64,000 nt of DNA, taken from the NCBI GenBank assembly GCA_963843275.1, contig CAWJJM010000012.1:1798001-1862000 (forward strand), written 5' to 3'. Made by a program: the position numbers and the translations under genes. Shown here piece by piece: positions 17,232 through 25,456 of this stretch. The notes beneath the pieces were generated by a model. That model saw only the letters and a program-made list of their open reading frames with translations, did no database searches and was not told the DNA's origin. Origin of the DNA: CAWJJM01 sp963843275. Lineage in GTDB: Bacteria > Acidobacteriota > Thermoanaerobaculia > Multivoradales > JBCCEF01. Within the stretch, counting starts at the first letter, position 1, and every line of letters starts with the position of its first letter.

Positions 17232-19466
17232 TCAGGCGGTGGGCTCCTCGGCGAGCGCCGCCGCGTCGACCAGCCCGAGCAGCTCGGCGGTGACGCGCTC
17301 GACCTCCTCGTCGGCCGGTGCGGCGGGGGCGTCCAGGCTCTCGGCGGTGACCGCGGCGAGCAGCGAGGCGGTGACCTCCTCGACGCTGCCGGCGACGCGC
17401 AGCCCGCCCCCCGCGCCGGCGACGCCCAGCGCGGCGAGGTCGAGATCGAGCAGCGAGGCGGTCAACCGGTCCACCACCTCTTCGGCGGCCTGCCGGCGCA
17501 CCCGCTCGAGCTCCGCGGCGTGCGCGGCCTCCAGGCGCTCGCGCTCCTGCGCGGCGGCCGCCTCGGCCTCGCCGCGGGCGCGCTCGGCCGCCCGGTCGAC
17601 GTGCTCGCTGCGCACGCCCGCCATCTCCTGCAGCGTCCGCCAGTGGCTCAGGCGGTCGCGGCAGGCCAGCGCCAGCGGCCGCGACACCACCAGGCGGACC
17701 AGCCGGCCGCGCGGGTCGACGGCCCACACCGTGGGCACCTTCTGGAAGGCGTCGTCGCCGGCCAGCCGTAGCCAGCGGTCGAGCGGCACCAGGTCCTCGT
17801 GCTCGGCACCGGCCGGCACCGTCAGGTAGTGGCCCTGGTAGGCCGGGTCGAGGAGCGCGAAGTCGGCGAAGGTGAAGGCCAGGTCGAGGCTCTCCTCGCC
17901 GCCGCCCTCGCGACGCGCCGCCAGCTCGGCGGCCGGCCAGTCGGACTCCGGGGCCGGGTTGGCCGCGAAGCTCAGCCGCCGCGCCCAGCCCTCGCCGGCC
18001 TCCGGGTCGTAGTGGAACAGCGCCTGCGCCCGGCCCTCCAGTGCGGCGTTGGCGATCAGCCAGGGGCTGAGACCGGCGCGCTCCGCCGGCACCACATCGA
18101 CCACGTGCAGGGCGCAGCGCGCCGCCCCGGCGGCGGCGGCGAAGCCGGCCGCCATGTGCGCGGGGCGAACCGACGAGGTCTGCTGTACGAAGGCCTCGCG
18201 GTGGCCGAGCCCGAGCGACCCGGGCTCGAAACGGAAGCGGGTCAGGGCCTCGGCGCCGGCCCCGGGGTTGCCGGCGGGCTCGACCGCCAGCAGCACCTGC
18301 ACCGGGCGCCCCGACAGCAGCAGCCGGGACAGCGGCAGCAGCCCTTCGCCCGCCGCGTGGTCGGCCTCCGCCAGCGCCACCACCGGCGGCAGCAGGGCGA
18401 GCTCCTCGCGGGAGAACGACTGCCAGTCCAGACGCGCCAGAGCGGGGCCGTGGCGGTCCGCGTCGTAGGTGCCGTCGAGCTCCAGCCGCGCCACCCGTGC
18501 GGCGCGCAGCACCTCGGCGAGGTCGGCGGCGGCGACGTCGAAGCGATCCGCCGCGGCGGCGAACGGCTCGGCGCTCTCCACCAGCTTCCAGCCGGCCGGA
18601 GCGGCGCCGCGACCCGGGGCGCAGACCAGCGTCAGCGCCGGCTCGGCGCCGGCGGCGGCGAAGCCGGCCAGGGCGGTGCGGGCGCGGTCGAGGCGGGCGC
18701 GGCGCTCGGCGGTCAGCTCGTGGCCGCGGCGGCGCTCGGCCAGCTCGCCGGCCAGCCGTCCGGGGTCGAGGAAGCGGCCGCCCAGCGACCCCATGGCGCC
18801 GCCCAGGGCCGCCGCCGGGTCGCCGGAGCCGGCAGCGTCGCCCAGCATCGTGCCGAGGGTCGCCGCCAACCGGCGCGCCTCCTCGACGAAGGCGGTCCGG
18901 GCCGGCGACAGCCGGGCCCGGGCCGCGCCCAGCAGCAGGTGCAGCGGCGCCTCGTCGCTCCACGGCAGGAGCCGACCGCCGGCCGGCACCGCCGCCACCA
19001 TCGCCTCGAGGTCGGCCTCCAGCCGCTCGGCGTCCTCCTCGGCGAGACCGATCTCGGCGGCGAGACCGGTGGTGGCCGCCGCGAACGCCTCGCGGGCGTC
19101 GACCGGCGCGCTGGTGCCCGCCAGCCGCTCGGCCAGCCGCCGCTCGACGCGGCGCAGGTTGTCGCGCAGCAGCCGAGCGCCCTCGTCGGACGGCGTCACC
19201 CGGCCCAGCAGGTCGGCGAACGGCAACGGCAGCGCGCCGGGGCCCGCCGCGGCCGGGGCGAGGAACAACGGGTAGTCGGTGCGCACGCTGGCGCCGCGGA
19301 AGGCGGCGAGCAGCGCCGGCGCCAGCCCGTCCGGCAGCGCCGCCCCGCCCTCCGCCGGAGCGAAGTGGAAGCGGCGCAGCGAGGTGATCGCGTCGTCGCC
19401 CTCGGCGGCGGCGTGGCGGGGCAGCACCGGGGTCGGCGAGCTGGTGCGGGGGGCCGTCGGTTCCAT
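17232..19466 (-). CDS. PFOR-like paralogue lacking all Fe-S and TPP motifs
   Basis: A 744-residue protein related to the C-terminal half of the neighbouring PFOR. Matching landmarks: a long helical region corresponding to the insertion between the two ferredoxin motifs; DWQSFSREELALLPPVVALA opposite the PFOR stretch DWRGFSDDEFRLCPPVMAVG; a shared C-terminal block (PTVWAVDPRGRLVRLVVS versus TPFIWVLDDHRRLQRKTVS, then DRLSHWRTLQEMAGV versus DRLDLWDELREMAAV); and a terminal coiled coil rich in Ala, Glu and Arg. No CxxCxxC motif and no GDG..N motif remain, so it cannot bind clusters or TPP by the known rules. The Fe-S part of the family has been dropped entirely. It lies between korB (13 bases away) and the active PFOR. 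Likely a structural partner; function not established. ATG at 19466 has a GGAG ribosome site. Confidence 0.75.
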   Translation of the reverse strand: MEPTAPRTSSPTPVLPRHAAAEGDDAITSLRRFHFAPAEGGAALPDGLAPALLAAFRGASVRTDYPLFLAPAAAGPGALPLPFADLLGRVTPSDEGARLLRDNLRRVERRLAERLAGTSAPVDAREAFAAATTGLAAEIGLAEEDAERLEADLEAMVAAVPAGGRLLPWSDEAPLHLLLGAARARLSPARTAFVEEARRLAATLGTMLGDAAGSGDPAAALGGAMGSLGGRFLDPGRLAGELAERRRGHELTAERRARLDRARTALAGFAAAGAEPALTLVCAPGRGAAPAGWKLVESAEPFAAAADRFDVAAADLAEVLRAARVARLELDGTYDADRHGPALARLDWQSFSREELALLPPVVALAEADHAAGEGLLPLSRLLLSGRPVQVLLAVEPAGNPGAGAEALTRFRFEPGSLGLGHREAFVQQTSSVRPAHMAAGFAAAAGAARCALHVVDVVPAERAGLSPWLIANAALEGRAQALFHYDPEAGEGWARRLSFAANPAPESDWPAAELAARREGGGEESLDLAFTFADFALLDPAYQGHYLTVPAGAEHEDLVPLDRWLRLAGDDAFQKVPTVWAVDPRGRLVRLVVSRPLALACRDRLSHWRTLQEMAGVRSEHVDRAAERARGEAEAAAAQERERLEAAHAAELERVRRQAAEEVVDRLTASLLDLDLAALGVAGAGGGLRVAGSVEEVTASLLAAVTAESLDAPAAPADEEVERVTAELLGLVDAAALAEEPTA

Positions 19467-19479
19467 GGAGATCTCCGGA

Positions 19480-20437
19480 TCAGATGGCGAAGCGGTCGAG
19501 CGCCTCGTCGATGGCCGCCAGCTTGGCCTCGGGGGCCATGCCCAGGCCCTGCGCCGTCCACTCGTCGTAGCAGGGGGCGTCGGGGTTGCGGTAGAAGAGG
19601 CCGAGGGCGATGTGCTCGCGCGTCGGCCAGCGCGCGCGCGGCGGCGAGGTCGGACGGGTCGTGCTCGCGGTGGTTCTTGAACATCCGCTCCACCGCCGGC
19701 GTCGGTGGGCACGCCGTCGGGGTGCTGCAGCAGCACCATGCGGTCGGGGTTGTGCTGCAGCTCGTCGAAGATGTCCGCCGTGTAGGTCGGGCAGCGCTGC
19801 AGGATGTGGACGAACGCACAGGCCCTGGTGCTCGTAGGCCGTCTTCAGCGTGCTGTAGAGGTGCACCGGGTTCCAGTCCACGGTGCGGGCCACGAACGAG
19901 ACGTTGGTGAAGCCGAGGGTGGTCTGCACCGGGTTGAGCGGCGGCAGCACGGCGCCGAAGCGGGTGGGTGTTGGTGTGCAGGCCGATGCGGCGTGGTCGG
20001 CGAGGTCTGCTTCTTGGTCAGGCCGTAGATGTTGTTGTCGAACAGCATCACGGCCATGTCCATGTTGTAGCGGATGGCGTGCACCCAGTGGCCGGCGCCG
20101 ATCGAGCAGCAGTCGCCGTCGCCGGTGGCGACCCACACCTGCAGGTCGGGGCGCCGCGACTTGATGCCGCTGGCGACCGGCAGCGCCCGGCCGTGCAGGC
20201 CGTGGAAGCCGTAGGCGTGCATGTAGTGCGGGAAGCGGGAGGAGCAGCCGATGCCCGACACCGCCATCACGCTTCTCCGGCGGGAGCTGCTCGTCGCGGC
20301 AGATGCGCTGCACCGCCGAGAGCACCGCGTGGTCGCCGCAGCCGGGGCACCAGCGGGCGACGCCGCCGTCGTAGTTCTCGAGCGTGAAGTAGCGGTCCGG
20401 GACGTCGAGCGACCAGTCGTGGCTGCAGTCCGAACAT
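19480..20437 (-). CDS. korB: 2-oxoacid (2-oxoglutarate-type):ferredoxin oxidoreductase beta subunit, seven frame interruptions
   Basis: Beta subunit holding TPP and the 4Fe-4S cluster. Read across frames it gives RWCPGCGDHAVLSAVQ (cluster cysteines), ATGDGDCCSIGAGHWVHA (TPP-Mg loop), DNNIYGLTKKQTSPTTP (the family signature after the loop) and, further on, FVARTVDWNPVHLYSTLK and a C-terminal ALGLFYRNPDAPCYDEWT. Seven frame switches are needed, at about 20422-20431, 20267-20276, 19983-19993, 19955-19966, 19812-19821, 19693-19703 and 19615-19624, each explained by one extra base; the length (958) is 1 modulo 3, as seven insertions predict. Repaired, it is about 316 residues. Its ATG overlaps the korA stop (TGATG). 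Sequence errors are more likely than true decay, because every catalytic residue survives between breaks. Confidence 0.82.
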
Positions 20438-22394
20438 CAGGCGGCACCTCCTTGCGCCGCCGCGGTGGCGGCCTTCTTGGTCCGGGCCTGCGGCAGGCGC
20501 TTGCGGATCTCCGCGACGATCTGCGCCGGCGGCAGCGGCTGACCCGAGACCACCGACCAGCAGTCGATGTCGAGCAGGGTGCTGCTCGCGCAGCACCGCG
20601 GCGAGCTGGGCGTAGCGCCGGTTCTCCGCGGTGACGCCGGGGGCGTCGGCCGCGTCGGAGTAGTTGATCTCGACCGTCATCACCCGCTTGAAGCGCCGGA
20701 AGATGGCGTCGAGCCCGGGCTCGAGCGGCGACAGGAAGCGCAGGTGGAGCGAGGACACCCGCTCGCCCGTCGGCGCGCAGCCGGTCGACCGCCTCGTCGA
20801 TGGCGCCCAGCGTCGAGCCCCAGCCGACCACCAGCAGGTCGCCCTCGGGGTCGCCGTGGACCTGCGGCGGCACCAGAGCGCGCTGCAGCGTGGCCAGCTT
20901 GCGGCTGCGCATGTCGCAGGCGATCTGGTTGGAGTGCGGGTCGTAGGCGACCTTGCTCTTGCGGGTGTGCGCGAGGCCGGTGAGCACGTACTCGCCGCCG
21001 CGCTGGCCGGGGATCGGCCGCGCCGAGAGACCGGTCTGCGGGTCCCAGTCGTAGGGGTCGGCCCCCTCCGGCCAGGGCGACTGGTCGATCTCCGGCGCCA
21101 GCCACTGCGCCTCGGGGCGCGGGCGCGGGAACGGCGCCACGCCGGTGGCCAGGTTGGCGTCGGTGAGCAGCGAGCACCGGGCCGCGGAACTCCTCGGCCA
21201 GCTTGCGCGCCATGACCACGAAGTGGAAGCACTCCTCGATCGTCGCCGGGGCGAGGACGATCTTCGGGGCGTCGCCGGGCTCGCCGTAGAGCGCGGCCAG
21301 CAGATCGCCCTGCTCGACCTTGGTGGGCAGGCCGGTCGACGGGCCGCCGCGCTGCACGACGACCACCACCAGCGGCATCTCGGCCATCACCGCCAGGCCG
21401 AGGAACTCGGTCTTCAGCGCCAGCCCCGGCCCCGAGGTGATCGTGGCACGCGGTCTTGCCGGCGTAGCTGGCGCCGATGGCGAAGCCGACGGCGGCGATC
21501 TCGTCCTCGGCCTGGTGGACGACGCCGCCGACGCGCTGGCAGCGCGCCGGCCGAGGTAGTGCGAGACCGAGGTCGCCGGGGTGATCGGGTACATCGCCAC
21601 CATCTCGATGCCCGCGGCCATGATGCCGAGTCCCACCGCCTGGTTGCCGTTCATCACCACCAGCGGCTCGGGGCTGGGCATGGCCGGCACCTCGAAGGCG
21701 AGGTCGACGTGCTCGGCGGCGTAGGCCCAGCCGGCGCGCACCAGCTCCTGGTTGCTGGCCACGACCTTCTCGCCCTTCTTGGCGAACACCAGCGCCACCT
21801 CGTCGATCGCCTTGTCGAGGTCGCGGCCGTAGATCTGGCACAGCATCCCGAGGACGAACATGTTCTTGCCCACCCGCGGGTTGCCCACCACGTCCTGGCA
21901 GGCCTGCTCGAGGGCCAGCTCGATCACCACGTAGCCGCGCTCGCGGAAGTCGGCGAGCGCCGGCGGCGTACTGGGCGCGGATCTCCTCCTGCGCGTCGTC
22001 CGCCCACTTGCTCTCGAGCAGCACGACGGTGCCGGCCTTGTAGGCGCCCTGCTCGATCCGGCCGTAGAGGACCTGCTCGTTGAAGGCGACGACCAGGTCG
22101 GCCTCGTCGCCCGCGTTGGTCACCTGGCGCGAGCCCAGGCGGACGCGGATGCCGCTGGCGCCGGCGCGGGAGCGGGCCGGGCGGCTTGATCTCCGCCGGG
22201 ATGATCTCCACCGTCCAGACCCCGTTGCCCATCTTGGCGCTGACGGTGCCGAAGGTCTGTCCGGCCTTCTGGGCACCCTCCCCGGAATCGCTCACGATCT
22301 CGACGATGTGCTCGTCCACCTGCGCGCGCCGACGCACCGCCCCGCCCTTGCGCGCCGCCGGTTTGCGAACCGTCGCGGTAGCCTCTGCCGTCAT
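20437..22394 (-). CDS. korA: 2-oxoacid:ferredoxin oxidoreductase gamma-alpha fusion subunit, eight frame interruptions
   Basis: Fused gamma and alpha subunit (about 649 residues when repaired), as in mycobacterial KorA; with KorB it oxidises 2-oxoglutarate or a related acid to the CoA ester and reduces ferredoxin. Gamma part: SDSGEGAQKAGQTFGTVSAK and VTNAGDEADLVVAFNEQVL. Alpha part: NGNQAVGLGIMAAGIEMVA, MYPITPATSVSHYL, HQAEDEIAAVGFAIGASYAG and TSGPGLALKTEFLGLAVMAEMPLVV. Frame switches fall at about 22174-22184, 21956-21966, two within 21535-21560, 21443-21452, 21165-21176, 20762-20771 and 20575-20585; each fits one extra base and the gene length (1958) is 2 modulo 3, as eight insertions predict. 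Specificity for 2-oxoglutarate is inferred from the fused architecture only. It starts 22 bases after the hemerythrin gene. Confidence 0.83.
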
Positions 22395-22416
22395 CTGGTG
22401 CTCCCCCGCTCCGTGG

Positions 22417-22881
22417 TCAACTGCTGAAACCCAGGTCTTCGTACATGGCGCCGGCGAGCAACTCGCCCTCCGCCACCTCGTGCTCGTGGAGCCGGCGTGC
22501 CAGCTCCCCCGCCTCGGCGAAAACCTCCGTCAGCGGCCCTTCCCACAGCTGGCGCGCCTTCTCCTCGAGCGACTCGAGGCGCGCCGCCAGCTCCCGGTGC
22601 TCGTCGAACAACCGCTGCACGTTCGGCAGCAGGTGGGGTGCCGACTCCTCGACCATCGGGTGGAGGCCGTCGGCCGCCTCCTCGCGCGCGAAGTGCTGGC
22701 GCAGCAGCCGGCCGAGCTCGGCGAGCAGCGGCCGCAGCGGCGCCAGCTCGCGGGTGCCCTGGATGCGTCCGAGGATCTCGCGCAGCGCCGCGTGCTCCTC
22801 CGCGATCTGCTGGCGCACCCGGACCTCGTCGTCGACCGGTGCGACGCCGGCGTCCGCGCTGTCTCGAAGCTCGCGTTCCAT
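22417..22881 (-). CDS. Hemerythrin-like HHE-domain protein
   Basis: A 154-residue all-helical protein of the hemerythrin HHE family, which bind a di-iron centre and oxygen or act in Fe-S repair and redox signalling. Visible ligand-type residues: EEHAALREIL, RQHFAREEAADGLHPMVEE, FDEHRELAARLE and LHEHEVAEGELL, spaced as helices of a four-helix bundle. The N-terminus up to about residue 20 is polar. It is the first gene of the Kor-PFOR-Rnf operon, ahead of korA by 22 bases, and a G-rich ribosome site precedes ATG 22881. Because the downstream enzymes are oxygen-sensitive, an oxygen-scavenging or cluster-protecting role is a fair inference, though not shown. Ferritin-like or RIC-type repair function cannot be separated by sequence alone. 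Confidence 0.85.
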   Translation of the reverse strand: MERELRDSADAGVAPVDDEVRVRQQIAEEHAALREILGRIQGTRELAPLRPLLAELGRLLRQHFAREEAADGLHPMVEESAPHLLPNVQRLFDEHRELAARLESLEEKARQLWEGPLTEVFAEAGELARRLHEHEVAEGELLAGAMYEDLGFSS

Positions 22882-23338
22882 GGGATCGATCCCCCTCTCT
22901 GGCGGCCGCTTGCCGCCGGCCGCCGCCACCGCGTCCACTCGGGTTCGGCCCTCCGCGGGGAAAGGGGGGAGCACAGACGCTCTCTGGACCCCCCGTCCGT
23001 CGCCCGCGTCGGGTCTCAGGCTCGCACTTCCGGCCGCGATCCTCGACACCCTGGGGGGTTGTCTTGCGGGGGTCGATTTGCCCCTCTGGCGGGGCTGGTC
23101 CACGGCCCATCGGCCACCCCCGTGGGGTAGGGGACCTCCGAGCGCCCCTGCCGCATCTTCGCAAGTGATTGTCCTATATGGACTTATCTGCTTCCCGGCG
23201 GCGCGGCGGAAGGTCCCGTGGACGGGTCGCCCGGCCGTCGCCGGGGCGCCGCGGCCCCCGGCCACCCCCGTTCCCCTCCCCCGGGGCGGGGCGCGGGGAC
23301 CCGGGCGGAGGCCTGGCGGCTGCGGGTAAGCTCCGCCC
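22882..23338. promoter_or_regulatory. Divergent intergenic region controlling the Kor-PFOR-Rnf operon
   Basis: The 457-base gap between the divergent hemerythrin and acyltransferase genes holds no convincing reading frame. It is mostly GC-rich except for an AT-rich patch around 23165-23190, which contains the inverted repeat listed separately. No clear -35/-10 pair could be assigned on either strand. As the only sizeable gap upstream of the ~21 kb minus-strand operon it is the likely place for its promoter. Confidence 0.5.
23171..23183. promoter_or_regulatory. AT-rich inverted repeat, candidate operator
   Basis: GTCC-TATAT-GGAC is a perfect 4-bp inverted repeat around a 5-base AT core, with partial extension on both sides (GATT before, TTATC after). 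It stands out from its GC-rich surroundings and lies upstream of the first gene of the redox operon. It does not match the FNR consensus. The regulator is unknown. Confidence 0.35.
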
Positions 23339-24229
23339 ATGACGCGCCGGGCGGCCAAGGACCTCGAACGGCGCTGGCGCGGCCGGGTGCTGGGGGCCGT
23401 CCTGCGACGGCTCTCCCGCCACCTCGCGCGGCGCCCGCTCGCCCGCGCACAGCGCTTCGGCCGCGGCGTCGGCCGGCTGGCCTGGTGGCTGGGGCGACGC
23501 GACCGCCGGCGGGCGCTGGCGCACCTCGAGCTCGCCCTGCCCGAGCTGCCGGCCGCCGAACGGCGGCGCATCGCCCGCGCCTCGATGGTCCACCTGGGGG
23601 TCAACCTCGGCGAGACGCTGCACCTCGGCGGCGCCGACTGCGCCGCCGTCGAGTCGTACGTCGACGTCGTCGGCTGGGAGCACCTGGCGGCGGTGCAGGC
23701 GGCGGGGCGACCGCTGGTCCTGTTCACCGGGCACTGCGGCAACTGGGAGCTGCTGGCGGCGCTGGTCGGCTGCCGGGGCGTCGGCATCCACGTGGTCGGC
23801 CGGCGCCTGGAGGCCCCCGAGCTCCAGGAGCAGCTCCTCGCCGTGCGCCGGCGCTTCGGCGTCGAGACCATCGAGCGCGGCGAGGCCGGGGCGGCCCGCC
23901 GGCTCCTCGGCGTGCTGCGGACCGGCGGCGCCCTGGGCCTGCTGATCGACCAGGACATCCGCGGCGATTCGGTGTCCGTACCGTTCTTCGGGCGGCCCGC
24001 GAACACCCCGGTGGGGGCCGCCAAGATCGCGCTCAAGCTCGACGCCGCCGTGCTGCCCCTCTTCATCGAGCGCCGCGCGGACGGGCGCCACCGGATGACC
24101 CTCCACCCGCCGCTCGACCTGCCGCCCGACCCCACCGCCGCCACCGCCGCGATGACGGCGGCCATCGAGGCCCAGGTGCGGCGCGTGCCGGAGCAGTGGG
24201 TGTGGCTCCACCGCCGCTGGCGCCGCTAG
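23339..24229 (+). CDS. LpxL/HtrB-family lysophospholipid (lipid A) acyltransferase
   Basis: Inner-membrane acyltransferase of the LpxL/LpxM/HtrB family, which adds secondary acyl chains to Kdo-lipid A or related lipids. The 296-residue product has the family catalytic motif HX4(D/E) as FTGHCGNWELLAAL at about residue 128-140, preceded by GRPLVL, followed by VVGRRLEAPELQEQL and, later, GALGLLIDQDIRGDSVSVPF FGRPANTPVG-type sequence, a characteristic acyl-acceptor loop. The N-terminus is basic (MTRRAAKDLERRWRGR) and only weakly hydrophobic. The gene is transcribed alone, away from the hemerythrin operon. It supports a Gram-negative cell envelope. The exact acceptor cannot be deduced. Confidence 0.9.
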   Translation: MTRRAAKDLERRWRGRVLGAVLRRLSRHLARRPLARAQRFGRGVGRLAWWLGRRDRRRALAHLELALPELPAAERRRIARASMVHLGVNLGETLHLGGADCAAVESYVDVVGWEHLAAVQAAGRPLVLFTGHCGNWELLAALVGCRGVGIHVVGRRLEAPELQEQLLAVRRRFGVETIERGEAGAARRLLGVLRTGGALGLLIDQDIRGDSVSVPFFGRPANTPVGAAKIALKLDAAVLPLFIERRADGRHRMTLHPPLDLPPDPTAATAAMTAAIEAQVRRVPEQWVWLHRRWRR

Positions 24230-24306
24230 GCGGCGGATGCGGGGGGATCTGCCGCGTCGCCGCTCGGTCGGGCGGGCTGCGGCGTACTGGAGTACGCCTC
24301 ACCCAC

Positions 24307-24376
24307 CCTCCCTCGCGCTCCTTGCATCTCCCCCCACCTCCGCCGCCTAGCAGGTCGGTGCACCGGGGGCGGGGCG
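24307..24376. repeat. 70-bp direct repeat, copy 1
   Basis: Begins with CCTCCCTCGCGCTCCTTGCA and ends with GGTGCACCGGGGGCGGGGCG. The second copy starts 157 bases downstream and is almost identical, differing at a few positions in the middle. Non-coding. Confidence 0.8.
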
Positions 24377-24463
24377 TCGCTGCGCTCGCCCGCGGGGACC
24401 TCGCGCGGGCTGCGCCCGCTCTCGGCCGACGGCCTGCGGCGACCTGAGGGTCGCCTCGACCCT

Positions 24464-24533
24464 CCTCCCTCGCGCTCCTTGCATCTCCCCCCGCCTCCAC
24501 CGCTCTGTCGGTCGGTGCACCGGGGGCGGGGCG
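24464..24533. repeat. 70-bp direct repeat, copy 2
   Basis: Same length and same ends as copy 1 at 24307. The central part differs at several bases (for example CTCTGTCG where copy 1 has GCCTAGCAG-type sequence). The two copies lie in the gap between converging genes. Confidence 0.8.
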
Positions 24534-24626
24534 CTGCGCCGGCGCCGCGGCGCGGGGTCGTGCCCGCGATGCAGCGCGGCGCTGGTGCGCGGCGGGAGGA
24601 GGGTGTCGCGGCGGGCTCGACCGCCG

Positions 24627-25448
24627 CTACGTCGCGGCGTCGGCGGCGCGTTTGCGGCGGCTGCGTTCGACGATGGCGGCGCCGGCGATGCCGAGGAGGT
24701 AGAGGCCGACGGTGGGGACGGCGAAGACGCAGAGGTTCACCACGTCGGGGGTCGGGGTGATGATCGCCGCCGCGATGAAGATGATCAGGACCGCCCAGCG
24801 GAAGTGGCGCAGCAGGAAGCGCGAGCTCACCAGCCCGGCCGCCGCCAGCACGAAGATCAGGATGGGCAGCTCGAACATCAGACCGAGGCCGAGGATCACC
24901 GTCATCAGGAAGCGGAAGTAGCGCTCGATGGTGATCACCGGCTGGAACTGGTCCCCGATGCCGAGCAGGAACTCGACGGCGAACGGGAAGGCCACGAAGT
25001 AGGCGAAGGCGCCGCCGGCGATGAAGAAGCCGCTGCCGAGGAGGATGAAGGGAGCCGCCCAGCGGCGCTCCCGCTCGTACAGCCCCGGGGAGACGAAGCG
25101 CCAGGCCTGGTAGAGGATCACCGGGGCGGCGACGAACACCGACGCCAGCATCGCCACCTTGATGTAGACCAGCAGCGGGTCGGCCGGCCCGAGGTAGGAC
25201 AGCTTCGTGCCCTCCGGCAGGAAGGGGCGGATCGGCGCCTCGAGGAAGTGGTAGATGTCGCGGACGAAGGCCCAGCAGAGCAGGAAGGCGGCGGCCAGCG
25301 TCAGCAGGGAGTAGATCAACCGCTTGCGCAGCTCCTCGAGATGGTCGAGGAGGCTCATCTGCACCAGCGCCGGCGGCTCGCCGGGCGGCGGAGCGGCGGG
25401 CGACGGCGCGGGAGCGGCGCCGCTGCGGGTCTCGGGGACGCTGTTCAT
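24627..25448 (-). CDS. tatC: Twin-arginine translocase subunit TatC
   Basis: TatC is the six-helix membrane receptor for twin-arginine signal peptides and forms the core of the Tat translocon. The 273-residue product carries SLLDHLEELRKRLIYSLL, the conserved N-terminal cytoplasmic motif with its glutamates, then AMLASVFVAAPVILYQAWRFVSPGLYERERR, which is a near-invariant TatC segment, and the late IITPTPDVVN. About 30 residues rich in Pro and Ala precede the usual start; the MSLL methionine could be an alternative start. The gene follows the tatA-like gene by eight bases on the minus strand. Together they form a minimal two-gene Tat unit. Confidence 0.96.
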   Translation of the reverse strand: MNSVPETRSGAAPAPSPAAPPPGEPPALVQMSLLDHLEELRKRLIYSLLTLAAAFLLCWAFVRDIYHFLEAPIRPFLPEGTKLSYLGPADPLLVYIKVAMLASVFVAAPVILYQAWRFVSPGLYERERRWAAPFILLGSGFFIAGGAFAYFVAFPFAVEFLLGIGDQFQPVITIERYFRFLMTVILGLGLMFELPILIFVLAAAGLVSSRFLLRHFRWAVLIIFIAAAIITPTPDVVNLCVFAVPTVGLYLLGIAGAAIVERSRRKRAADAAT

Positions 25449-25456
25449 GGGGGGGG

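Larger units (their letters stand above)
24230..24626. other. Convergent intergenic region without genes
   Basis: This 397-base gap between the converging acyltransferase and tatC genes has no credible gene on either strand. Its main content is a pair of 70-bp direct repeats with a 157-base period, listed separately. Both genes end here, so terminators are expected but no clean hairpin with T-run was seen. Confidence 0.5.

Noticed and set aside
6881..17829. Very long plus-strand open frames (over 1500 codons) opposite the PFOR-family genes
   Set aside because: They are antisense shadows caused by the extreme GC content and by rare stop codons. Their translations are low-complexity Arg/Gly/His/Gln-rich with no recognisable domain, while the minus strand encodes clear PFOR and Rnf proteins.
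19480..22394. Programmed +1 frameshifting in korA/korB
   Set aside because: No shared slippery codon or stimulatory element recurs at the fifteen sites, and similar single-base breaks occur in unrelated housekeeping genes in the same window. Sequence error is simpler.
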